Positions 1 to 6,542 of a stretch of DNA of 10,164 nucleotides are shown one piece after another (position 1 is the stretch's first letter; every line of letters starts with the position of its first letter). Position numbers and translations under genes: made by a program. Location: positions 1-10,164 of the forward strand of contig JAUIFW010000030.1 in the NCBI GenBank assembly GCA_030430105.1, given 5' to 3'. The notes beneath the pieces are model-generated. The model did no database searches. It was not told the origin of the DNA and was given only the letters and a program-made list of their open reading frames with translations. The DNA is from a bacterium. Lineage in GTDB: Bacteria; Patescibacteria; Gracilibacteria; 1-14-2-50-48-13.

Positions 1-3000
1 GACACCAAAACCATGTGCATCAAATATGCCAAAGACCTCTGCCTCCGAAAGAGCTCTATCGAAGATCATAAACTCATCGATCCTGTGACCAGTGGCTGAA
101 GACAGTGCAAGATAGGAGTTCATACTTCCTCCATCAATGGGAATCGGTCCTGGTACGGTGATACTCTCTGTGTCGACCAGAGCTCCATTGACATATAAGT
201 CAATCTCCCCCTCAGAGACATCTCTGGTGACCGCGAGGTGAGTCCATCCATCTTCTAATTCTTCGGCACCTAGAACAATGTCTCTCGCAGGGAATGCGAA
301 ACTACCTCCGGAGTCTTGATTCATGAATACGAAACTCGGCACGTCACTTCCTCCAGCAATGGAAGCTGGCCCGCCGTGTAAAAGTGCTCCTTTTCTTCCA
401 GAACCCGCTCCTGGATTATCTTTTACAAAAATTGAGGTAAATTCAGCGGCTGCATCCTTGTACACCCACGTTGCGATCGTAAAGGTATCTAACTCTTGTA
501 TTCCAGTAGTATTCACGGAAACTATACCTCCACCACCACTCAAAGCTCTTCCTACCACACCATCTGCGGTACGAGGAGAGCCTTCGAAGCCTAGGTTAAC
601 AAGACCATCTTGCTGCCCCTTTAGATCTCGTACTTCGTCAGGATTTTCATACTCGAAGTAACTATCTCCATCCCACCAATATTGCATGTCCGCTGGTTCT
701 GACAAACATGCAGTAGCTTCGTTCTGACACGTTGCACTACATCCATCTCCAAAATCCGTATTGCCATCATCACATTGCTCACCTGGATCCACTTCTCCAT
801 TTCCACATTCTGGTGCACACATCCCTGAAAAGTATGACTCGTAGATATTTTGTACCTCATTTGCGCTTAGTGTTGCTTTCCATATGGCGAGTTCATCGAG
901 CCGCCCGTTGTAGCGTTTTCCATTATTTTCATGTCCGATATGTAGTGCGCCTCCATTGGTGAATGGTATATTTACCTGAGTCACACTAGCTTCTTCCTCT
1001 CCATTGATATATACCTTTATAGTTGATCCATCCCAAGTCACAGCATAGTGGTACCAAGTGCTTGTGGATAGGGTGGATGTGTTTGCTACTTCCTGATACC
1101 CCCCTCCTGCACTGAGCTTCAGATTGATATTACCACTTGGAACTAGCTCAACTTGATACGGTTTGGTACCCGCTTGGTACTTATTTATAATTTTCCTTCT
1201 TAACCCTCCTGCTTCCGCGAACGTATCAGCGTTGATCCAAAAAGTAATACTTCCTGCAGTTGTTAGATCCAAGGTATCATCATCTGACACAGTCATGCTT
1301 GATGAGCCAGTGAAATCATACGCCCCTCCAACTATTCCATCCGCGTATGCCATCCCACTCGTTGTGGCATCTAAACCTCCTTCTACAGCTACTGCTGTAC
1401 TCCCACTAGTTTCATTGAGTTTCCACCAACTACTCAGGTTTTCATATTGTGGTATGGATTCACAACTTCCTCCACAGGTACCAATACTATGTTGGTTATA
1501 CATTGCATATACCTCCTGTGCACTAAGTTCTGTTGCGTATACTTGTACTTCGTCAATGAGTCCATCAAAACTATCTGCAGCGCCTGCATTGGCAAATCGC
1601 CCTATATACACCTGAGTATTCGAAAAATTTGGACTACTAGCTGAATTACCCGTTGATTCAACCAGTTCACCATCAACGTATATCTTTGTTGTCGAATTAA
1701 TAGTCCCTACCCCTTTTGTAATTGCTACATGGTGCCAAGTTCCTGGAGTAATAACCACATTATCAGTGAGCATATACCTAACTCCTGCAAATTCTGCACT
1801 TATTTTCCCGTCAGATCGAAGGTAGATTCCAAAAGTTCCACCAGAAGCAGCTGCGTTTCCAAAGACTGCGACGCTTTGCCCTGCCCCAAGAGTATCTGTA
1901 TTGATCCATGCGGACATAGACACCTCCGCATCCCCTGAGATACCTACATTTGAAGGTGAAAGGATATAGTCATCTGTTCCATCTAATGAGAAAGCTTCTC
2001 CTACTAGACCACCATTTGAAGTCGTGGTAATTGCACCTCCGAAAGATGCACCACTTGCACCAGATATCACATCGGCAAAACTTCCCTCTCCAGGAAGCCA
2101 AGAAACAATTGAATCATCAACCACACTACATGAATTTGGCTCATCTTTACAGATTGTATTACATCCATCACCATTCATAGTATTTCCATCATCACAAGTT
2201 TCTGCCCCCTCCTGTACTCCATCTCCACAGGTAGATGTGCAGACACCGAGGTAGGCTCTCTGATAGAGTGATTGGATCTCACTATCTGAAAGTACTCTTG
2301 TGAATACCTGGAATTCGTCGAGATCTCCCTCGTATAACCCTGATAACACGGAGGAATCATTATACCCCGCTCCAACATATACCCTATCTCCATTGGTTAC
2401 CCCTCCGTGAAACCCACTATGGGCGTAATAGGTACCTCCTGCTCCAGAGGTAGCATCTGTCACAGTCTTTTCCTCTCCATCAATATAGATTTTTACATCA
2501 CTGCCCGTCCATACAACGGTCAACATATGCCAGTTTCCATCAAACAGCTCATCCCTATTGGATGTTTCATACCCAGAGATCTGATACTGCGTTGAGGTAT
2601 GTCTGTTTAGAACAACCAGGTCATTGGTAAGTCCAGAGGTACAATCTCCAATGAGTACCCTGTTTAAACCATTGGAGGCATTCGTATACCCATCTCTTTC
2701 TACAGAATAGATATAGTCACAAGCATCCGTCTCAGGCCTGAGCCACACATTCATGGTTGCCACCGATTCCGCGTTTAGGTCGGTTGCTGCATCCCGAATA
2801 TCCAGATAGTCACTGCCATCAAACTGATAGGCGGACCCCTTCAAACCTTGTATGATATCTGGAGTTCCAACCATCGTACCGTCGTAGTTACCTGTTTGAT
2901 CATACGTATATGGGCCCACTGCCATATCTCCACTATGCCACAGTTCCAAATCCGATGGTTCTGCGAGACAACTTCCTTCGTATACACCGGCTACCCCTGC

Positions 3001-4419
3001 TCCATATAGTGCTGTTATCTGATTTGTCTGCAAACGGTCACCATATATTCTAATCTCATCCATTAGACCGGTATACTTTGTAACTCCTCCATCCTTTTTA
3101 CCAAAAAATAGGGGAGTTCCTCCAGCAGAGACACCACCCGAAGCACTTGCTGTGGCGACCTCGGTTCCATTTATATATAAGGAGGCACCGTCCAGATCCC
3201 ATGACATCGCTAGGTGCGTCCACACATTAGCTTGCACTGAAATTGGTGTACTATTCAGACTTCCTGCTCTTCCTGCAAGATATCCATTCAAATGATCCCC
3301 TGAGCCAAGCTGCATACCATAGCCACCAAAATTTGTATCCTTCTCAAATATATAAACACTGGTAGTCAACTCTGGTTGAACCCATAAGGCAATAGTTCCT
3401 GATTCTATGAGGTCTATATCGTCAGAATCGGGGATTTCTAGGAAATCATCTATACCATCAAAAGAGAATGCATCTCCTATAAACCCGTTGTCATATGATA
3501 AGCCATTTTGCCCAATACCATTGTTTGAACCAACAGAATCATTTGTATTTCCCTCGGCCTCCCAATGGGCTAGCAATCCTGGAATGGCGGGAGCCGCATT
3601 ACTACTATCCACACATACACCACTGCTTCCTGCGTTGTACATGGATGATACTTCCGTTGGTGTTAAGGTTGTATTGAAGAACTTCACCTCATCGAGCCTA
3701 CCATCCAAGCCGGAATAGGGACTTGCTGCATTGCTACCTCCAAGCACTAGCGTCCTTGTGGCGCTGCCAGTGGCAAAAGAACTCATCGTACCAGATCCTG
3801 CGTAGGATGTGCCATCTACATAAAAAACCACGTTTGTACCATCCCCCGTTATCACAATATGGTGCCAATCTGTATCTGTAATAATGTTATCTGGAGACTT
3901 AGAGCTGATTGTAGGGGCTCCAAAGGTCCCTTTTCCAATAAAAAGTCTTAGAGCCATAGTGGACCCCTCAGTGGTTTGTTGACTTACGAAAAACCCAGTT
4001 TCCCCAGACGTACCAGTGTTACCGAGTATGGTAGGTGTAGCACTTCCCACATCCTTCTTCATCCAAAAGGCGATGGAAAATACTCCGGTTTCATGAATGT
4101 ACTTGTACGTATCAGTGCTTCCAATGTCGGAAACATATCCCGTACTTCCATCAAAGTCTAAAGCGTTACCAACCACACCCTCAGCCACTGAAAGGCCTCC
4201 AGCTGCGGTTCCGTCTTGATTATTGATGCTCTCAGGCACATTTGTACCCACCACTCCATCCCCTTTCCACCACCCAACTAGGCCCGAAGGTGATACGAAA
4301 CAAGCTGGAGCTGCCTCAGAGGGGTCAAATTGTCCGTGCTGAAAGCCGAGCCAACTTGCTGTAAGTAGCCCAATAGCCGCTATAGCTGAGGCAAAACCTT
4401 TTTTTTGTGTATATTTCAT
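1..4419 (-). CDS. Giant secreted LamG / DUF4215 modular surface protein (3' end outside window)
   Basis: One frame of 1473 codons runs from ATG at 4419 to the window edge; I read every codon and found no stop. The N-terminus (MKYTQKK, then a hydrophobic stretch at about residues 8-26) is a signal peptide or membrane anchor, so the protein acts outside the cell. At least six LamG-like (Laminin_G_3, concanavalin A-like) modules follow, at about residues 40-270, 281-475, 490-722, 770-980, 995-1198 and 1245 to the edge. Each opens with a G/W-rich strand such as GWWKGDG, has a W-H-H/W-T-H strand, a YVDG or YINGE turn and a LDEv-F/Y strand, and closes near an L-Y/M-Y-x-x-G element. Two DUF4215 repeats (CGDG...CDDGN...GDGC...C) sit at residues 731-757 and 1205-1231. 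LamG modules usually bind glycans or proteins, so an adhesin or surface-binding role is inferred; the ligand is unknown. The start is fixed by the signal peptide; the immediate upstream bases carry no normally spaced Shine-Dalgarno. Confidence 0.93.
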   Translation of the reverse strand, partial: MKYTQKKGFASAIAAIGLLTASWLGFQHGQFDPSEAAPACFVSPSGLVGWWKGDGVVGTNVPESINNQDGTAAGGLSVAEGVVGNALDFDGSTGYVSDIGSTDTYKYIHETGVFSIAFWMKKDVGSATPTILGNTGTSGETGFFVSQQTTEGSTMALRLFIGKGTFGAPTISSKSPDNIITDTDWHHIVITGDGTNVVFYVDGTSYAGSGTMSSFATGSATRTLVLGGSNAASPYSGLDGRLDEVKFFNTTLTPTEVSSMYNAGSSGVCVDSSNAAPAIPGLLAHWEAEGNTNDSVGSNNGIGQNGLSYDNGFIGDAFSFDGIDDFLEIPDSDDIDLIESGTIALWVQPELTTSVYIFEKDTNFGGYGMQLGSGDHLNGYLAGRAGSLNSTPISVQANVWTHLAMSWDLDGASLYINGTEVATASASGGVSAGGTPLFFGKKDGGVTKYTGLMDEIRIYGDRLQTNQITALYGAGVAGVYEGSCLAEPSDLELWHSGDMAVGPYTYDQTGNYDGTMVGTPDIIQGLKGSAYQFDGSDYLDIRDAATDLNAESVATMNVWLRPETDACDYIYSVERDGYTNASNGLNRVLIGDCTSGLTNDLVVLNRHTSTQYQISGYETSNRDELFDGNWHMLTVVWTGSDVKIYIDGEEKTVTDATSGAGGTYYAHSGFHGGVTNGDRVYVGAGYNDSSVLSGLYEGDLDEFQVFTRVLSDSEIQSLYQRAYLGVCTSTCGDGVQEGAETCDDGNTMNGDGCNTICKDEPNSCSVVDDSIVSWLPGEGSFADVISGASGASFGGAITTTSNGGLVGEAFSLDGTDDYILSPSNVGISGDAEVSMSAWINTDTLGAGQSVAVFGNAAASGGTFGIYLRSDGKISAEFAGVRYMLTDNVVITPGTWHHVAITKGVGTINSTTKIYVDGELVESTGNSASSPNFSNTQVYIGRFANAGAADSFDGLIDEVQVYATELSAQEVYAMYNQHSIGTCGGSCESIPQYENLSSWWKLNETSGSTAVAVEGGLDATTSGMAYADGIVGGAYDFTGSSSMTVSDDDTLDLTTAGSITFWINADTFAEAGGLRRKIINKYQAGTKPYQVELVPSGNINLKLSAGGGYQEVANTSTLSTSTWYHYAVTWDGSTIKVYINGEEEASVTQVNIPFTNGGALHIGHENNGKRYNGRLDELAIWKATLSANEVQNIYESYFSGMCAPECGNGEVDPGEQCDDGNTDFGDGCSATCQNEATACLSEPADMQYWWDGDSYFEYENPDEVRDLKGQQDGLVNLGFEGSPRTADGVVGRALSGGGGIVSVNTTGIQELDTFTIATWVYKDAAAEFTSIFVKDNPGAGSGRKGALLHGGPASIAGGSDVPSFVFMNQDSGGSFAFPARDIVLGAEELEDGWTHLAVTRDVSEGEIDLYVNGALVDTESITVPGPIPIDGGSMNSYLALSSATGHRIDEFMIFDRALSEAEVFGIFDAHGFGV
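727..807 (-). repeat. DUF4215 cysteine-rich repeat 2 (within the LamG gene)
   Basis: Residues 1205-1231 read CGNG, then EQCDDGN, then GDGC and a final Cys. It has exactly the same length (27 residues) and cysteine spacing as the first copy and lies between LamG modules 5 and 6. The sequence between the fixed motifs differs from copy 1, so this is an old duplication rather than a recent one. Confidence 0.85.
2149..2229 (-). repeat. DUF4215 cysteine-rich repeat 1 (within the LamG gene)
   Basis: Residues 731-757 of the LamG protein read CGDG, then ETCDDGN, then GDGC and a final Cys. This is the four-cysteine pattern of the Myxococcus-type disulphide repeat (DUF4215, TIGR02232). It lies between LamG modules 3 and 4 and probably forms a small, rigid, disulphide-bonded linker. 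Confidence 0.85.
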
Positions 4420-4443
4420 GGAGATTTGGGTATCTTAATCTCC
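4420..4443 (-). promoter_or_regulatory. 5'-leader hairpin in front of the LamG start codon
   Basis: On the minus strand GGAGATT (4443-4437) can pair perfectly with AATCTCC (4426-4420), which touches the ATG at 4419; the loop is 10 nt. The only Shine-Dalgarno-like word, AAGGAG (4445-4440), lies about 20 nt from the ATG, too far for normal use, and most of it is in the stem. The promoter just upstream would start RNA at about this hairpin, so it would be the 5' end of the mRNA. A role in mRNA stability or translation control is inference. Confidence 0.5.
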
Positions 4444-4445
4444 TT

Positions 4446-4474
4446 ATTGTACCATATTTGCTCTAAATAATCAA
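4446..4474 (-). promoter_or_regulatory. Sigma70-type promoter of the LamG gene
   Basis: On the minus strand TTGATT (4474-4469) and TACAAT (4451-4446) are separated by exactly 17 bp, a near-consensus housekeeping promoter. The -35 box overlaps the T-tract of the terminator of the upstream thioredoxin gene. The LamG gene is therefore probably transcribed separately from the upstream operon, with a leader of only about 20-24 nt. Confidence 0.7.
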
Positions 4475-4499
4475 AAAAAGAGGGCCTTTCAGCCCTCTT
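4473..4499 (-). terminator. Intrinsic terminator after the DsbA-like gene
   Basis: Read on the minus strand, AAGAGGGC and GCCCTCTT form a perfect 8-bp stem around a 6-nt loop and run directly into a tract of seven T. It starts 3 nt after the TAG stop of the thioredoxin gene, so it ends that operon. Confidence 0.9.
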
Positions 4500-4501
4500 A
4501 C

Positions 4502-5095
4502 CTACTCACGATTTGCCAACCCTTCACGGATGATGACCTTCAGGTCTTCAAAGGACCGGGGTCTCACCAACTGTCCATTGAGGAGGAAGCTTGGTGTTGA
4601 GCTTAAGTTGAGCTCTCTCGCTAGGTTCAGATCGCGCTGCACTGCTGCTTTCACATCACTGCTATCCATATCTGCCTTGAACTGTTCTACATCGAGCCCT
4701 AGTGTCTCTGCATAGGTCGCGAACTCTTCTTTTACACTATTCATCTCTGCCCAGGTTGGTTGATTTGCATAGAGTAGCTGCTCCATTTCCCAGAACTTCC
4801 CCTGCTTTCCTGCAGCTTCTGCTGCGTAGGCAGCAGTTTTCGCATGATTATGAATATTGAGTGGAAAATGTCTAAATTCAAATCGAATATCATCTTCAAA
4901 TTCCTTTACCACTTCTCCCACTACAGAACTAGCTGCTCTACAAGCTGGGCACTGAAAATCAGCGAACTCTTGGAGGACGATTTCTGACTCTAGATTTCCC
5001 TTTGCGTACACGTCTAGATTCGAAGTATCTACAGGTGCACTGCAACTAGATAGAACTGCAACTGTAGCAATAAGGGATGCGAGTATTTTTTTCAT
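4502..5095 (-). CDS. DsbA-like thioredoxin-fold lipoprotein (disulphide oxidoreductase)
   Basis: 197 residues. The N-terminus MKKI plus a hydrophobic stretch ends in a lipobox LSSC (residues 15-18), predicting lipid anchoring at Cys18 on the outer face of the membrane. The active site is CPAC (49-52) in EFADFQCPAC, typical of the DsbA/Thioredoxin_4 family, and the conserved cis-proline loop is STPSF with Pro168, followed by LLNG. The helical insert lies at about residues 83-160. The family forms or rearranges disulphide bonds in exported proteins; which of these this one does cannot be told from sequence. It follows the upstream gene by 18 nt with no terminator and no clear Shine-Dalgarno, so it is probably co-transcribed and perhaps translationally coupled. 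Likely clients are the cysteine-containing anchored protein upstream and the LamG protein downstream (inference). No DsbB or VKOR partner is visible in the window. Confidence 0.93.
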   Translation of the reverse strand: MKKILASLIATVAVLSSCSAPVDTSNLDVYAKGNLESEIVLQEFADFQCPACRAASSVVGEVVKEFEDDIRFEFRHFPLNIHNHAKTAAYAAEAAGKQGKFWEMEQLLYANQPTWAEMNSVKEEFATYAETLGLDVEQFKADMDSSDVKAAVQRDLNLARELNLSSTPSFLLNGQLVRPRSFEDLKVIIREGLANRE

Positions 5096-5113
5096 AGAAA
5101 AGCTGATTAAGAA

Positions 5114-5788
5114 TTATTTACATGCTTCTAGGAATGGCTCGAAGACTGTTTCAAGAGAAATTTGTACCTGATGGAGAGCGTTGTGCACGTCATCTCGGAT
5201 ACCCTCCTTGTCTTTTGTTCCATCTAGGAACTGTAGAGCATCTACAACCGTCGCATAGTCATCGCTACAAGCGGATAACTCTTCGGCCATATCCACCGCT
5301 CCCATATCAGCGATACTTCGAAGTCTCGCTGAATGCATGTTTGCTACAGCTCCTAGAGCCATTTGCTGAGCGTTTGCATATCCCTCTAAACTTGTTCCAA
5401 GGGCATCCATTCGATCTTGTAGGCCAAGCACTGTAGACCGTTCAGATTCTGTTAGTGTTGCACCACCCTCTTCAACAAAGAAACATTCTTCGGCCACACA
5501 GTTGTTCGAAGTAAACAACATATTCTTTCGTAGACCGTGTGCGTAGGTATAGTCATAGGTCTTATGGTCCATATTTCCCATTCGCTCTGCAGAAAGCACA
5601 TCTCTGGTCAGTGTCCCAGGTGCGATACTTGCAATCTCATTAGGTACAAAACGCTTTGCTTGTGACTGCTCCGTGTATTGATACACATTCATAGAAACTG
5701 AGCCCACAAGTAGAAGGGCTAGAAAAGCTGATGATAGTACTCCAGTTCGGTCCATACGGTCTTTTGGATTCATAAATAACATGCCCAT
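5114..5788 (-). CDS. Membrane-anchored extracytoplasmic protein of unknown function, four cysteines
   Basis: I do not recognise the family. With ATG at 5788 the product has 224 residues. It has a short charged start (NPKDRMDR), one hydrophobic segment at about residues 16-34 (an uncleaved anchor or signal peptide), and then a soluble domain rich in predicted helix. Cysteines occur at 97, 102, 174 and 223, an even number that suits disulphide bonding outside the cell. Start choice: the frame stays open back to 6052, but that extension overlaps the divergent plus-strand gene and looks non-coding. ATG 5788 has GTAGGG 8 nt upstream; ATG 5773 (MNPKDR) is an alternative without a ribosome site. It is the first gene of a probable operon with the DsbA-like lipoprotein 18 nt downstream, so it may be a client or partner of that enzyme (inference). 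Confidence 0.7.
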   Translation of the reverse strand: MGMLFMNPKDRMDRTGVLSSAFLALLLVGSVSMNVYQYTEQSQAKRFVPNEIASIAPGTLTRDVLSAERMGNMDHKTYDYTYAHGLRKNMLFTSNNCVAEECFFVEEGGATLTESERSTVLGLQDRMDALGTSLEGYANAQQMALGAVANMHSARLRSIADMGAVDMAEELSACSDDYATVVDALQFLDGTKDKEGIRDDVHNALHQVQISLETVFEPFLEACK

Positions 5789-5939
5789 TGTAAAGACCCT
5801 ACGAAGAAAGGCAAACGGAGCGGCTTCGAAAAGATTGCAAGACCATGATTTTCTTTTCAGACACCCCGTTTCCCCACAATTATCTTGAGATAGGACGGCT
5901 GATTTCGTAGCGTTGGATCCCAAAAATAATCTTTTCTCT
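5789..5939. other. Divergent intergenic region
   Basis: These 151 bp separate the minus-strand operon from the plus-strand small gene and should hold both promoters. I found no pair of boxes on either strand with good sequence and spacing. A GATAAT word on the minus strand (upstream of the operon) has no matching -35, and TAATCT at 5927-5932 on the plus strand has only a poor one. Confidence 0.4.
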
Positions 5940-6119
5940 ATGTCCAACGCAAAACTCGAAACGCTTCTCTCCCATCTTCTCAAGGAGCAGCAAAAACTCT
6001 TTGATGCCAAAGCTATACTCAAAGGATACAAGATAAACTCCGAGCGTCTCAAGGAGCTGAAGAAGGCTGCAAAGGACTTACGAGAGCAGGTGAAGGAGGA
6101 AAAGGAGCAGAAGATTTAG
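5940..6119 (+). CDS. Short coiled-coil-like protein, probably the N-terminal part of a frameshifted gene
   Basis: ATG at 5940 gives 59 residues, beginning MSNAKLETLLSHLLKEQQ and ending in a run of Lys/Glu to a TAG at 6117. The composition (leucine-spaced start, then KELKKAAKDLREQVKEEKEQ) is typical of a helical coiled coil. No family is recognised. There is no obvious Shine-Dalgarno; an in-frame TTG at 5913 would add nine residues but looks unlikely. Immediately after the purine-rich stretch the next frame down reads EDLAKAVVEVVENASEEF, which looks like a natural continuation. A third frame then carries a coding-like C-terminus to 6366. This suggests one gene of roughly 135-140 residues interrupted by two frame changes, or a sequencing error. 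An intact 59-residue protein is also possible. Confidence 0.55.
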   Translation: MSNAKLETLLSHLLKEQQKLFDAKAILKGYKINSERLKELKKAAKDLREQVKEEKEQKI

Positions 6120-6195
6120 CGAAAGCAGTGGTGGAAGTTGTCGAAAATGCGAGTGAAGAGTTTACACCGATTACGTACACGCACAGGAATCCGAG

Positions 6196-6366
6196 ATGGA
6201 ACACAAGGAGCGAATCAAAGAAATCTCGGCACACCTGCGGGAGATGTTTGCAGGTATGACCAAGGACGATGTGGCGAAGTTTGACTACTTGATCGAAGGT
6301 GAGAAGCAGGAGGTGCAGATGGAGCGCATTGTTCGGCTGTATCTTAATGGGAAAGAAACGAAATAA
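6196..6366 (+). CDS. Small Lys/Glu-rich protein, possibly the C-terminal part of the gene starting at 5940
   Basis: ATG 6196 to TAA 6364-6366 gives 56 residues: MEHKERIKEISAHLREMF, then MTKDDVAKFDYLIEGEKQ and a closing VRLYLNGKETK. AGGA at 6185-6188 lies 7 nt before the ATG, so it could be translated on its own. The frame is open upstream to 6157 and reads TDYVHAQESE just before the ATG, which looks coding and favours the idea that this is the tail of the gene beginning at 5940. No family is recognised. The GC-rich hairpin at 6367-6383 follows the stop directly, so this is the real end of the transcription unit. Confidence 0.5.
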   Translation: MEHKERIKEISAHLREMFAGMTKDDVAKFDYLIEGEKQEVQMERIVRLYLNGKETK

Positions 6367-6383
6367 GCCAGCCAAGGGCTGGC
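6367..6383. terminator. GC-rich hairpin between convergent genes, likely bidirectional terminator
   Basis: GCCAGCC and GGCTGGC form a perfect 7-bp stem with a 3-nt loop, starting at the base after the TAA of the small plus-strand gene. On the plus strand only a short AAGATTT follows. On the minus strand the tail is TTATTTCGTTTCTTT, more T-rich, so it may work better for transcripts coming from the YihY gene. The hairpin is certain; the function is inferred. Confidence 0.6.
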
Positions 6384-6396
6384 AAGATTTCAGATT

Positions 6397-6478
6397 ACAA
6401 ATTTCAAATTTCAGATATCAAATTGTCCTGGAGCAGAACTTCTGCCTCAAATGACGCTTGAAGAGATTTGAAATTTGT
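6397..6478. repeat. AT-rich imperfect inverted repeat
   Basis: ACAAATTTCAAAT at 6397-6409 is matched by its exact reverse complement at 6466-6478, with partial pairing continuing outward. Between them is a smaller hairpin, GCAGA/TCTGC, at 6433-6445. The right flank to about 6507 is a series of near-repeats of TTATTTG (GTTATTTG, CTATTTG, GTTATTTG). It contains no coding sequence. It resembles dispersed intergenic repeats or a MITE-like remnant, but a second copy is not present in this window. Confidence 0.55.
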
Positions 6479-6501
6479 TATTTGCTATTTGCCATCTGTT
6501 A

Positions 6502-6542
6502 TTTGTGATTCATGTGACTCTACGAGTCACATGAATCACAAA
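6502..6542. repeat. Perfect 19-bp inverted repeat overlapping the yihY stop codon
   Basis: TTTGTGATTCATGTGACTC (6502-6520), loop TAC, then its exact reverse complement at 6524-6542. The right arm encodes the last residues of the YihY-like protein (LCDSCDS) and the stop codon lies at the loop. Neither strand has a T-tract after the stem, so it is not a standard intrinsic terminator, though it would form a very stable hairpin in the mRNA. Confidence 0.9.

Noticed and set aside
323..4161. Many plus-strand frames of 60-150 codons
   Set aside because: All are antisense to the uninterrupted LamG frame and are explained by its composition; none shows family motifs or a ribosome site.
5789..6052. 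An 88-residue N-terminal extension of the unknown protein gene to an ATG at 6052
   Set aside because: The extension overlaps the divergent plus-strand small gene, has a low-quality composition, and would place the hydrophobic anchor in the middle of the protein. ATG 5788 has a well-spaced ribosome site.
6154..6156. TGA recoded as glycine (as in Gracilibacteria), joining the frame before 6196 to upstream sequence
   Set aside because: Two long genes of 1473 and 883 codons have no in-frame TGA although glycine is common in both, and reading through this TGA gives an unnatural sequence.
6049..6375. Minus-strand frame of 108 codons
   Set aside because: It is antisense to the plus-strand small gene(s), and its Pro/Ser/Leu-rich sequence is what a Lys/Glu-rich gene gives on the opposite strand.
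6502..6542. The 19-bp inverted repeat as a standard intrinsic terminator
   Set aside because: There is no T-tract after the stem on either strand.
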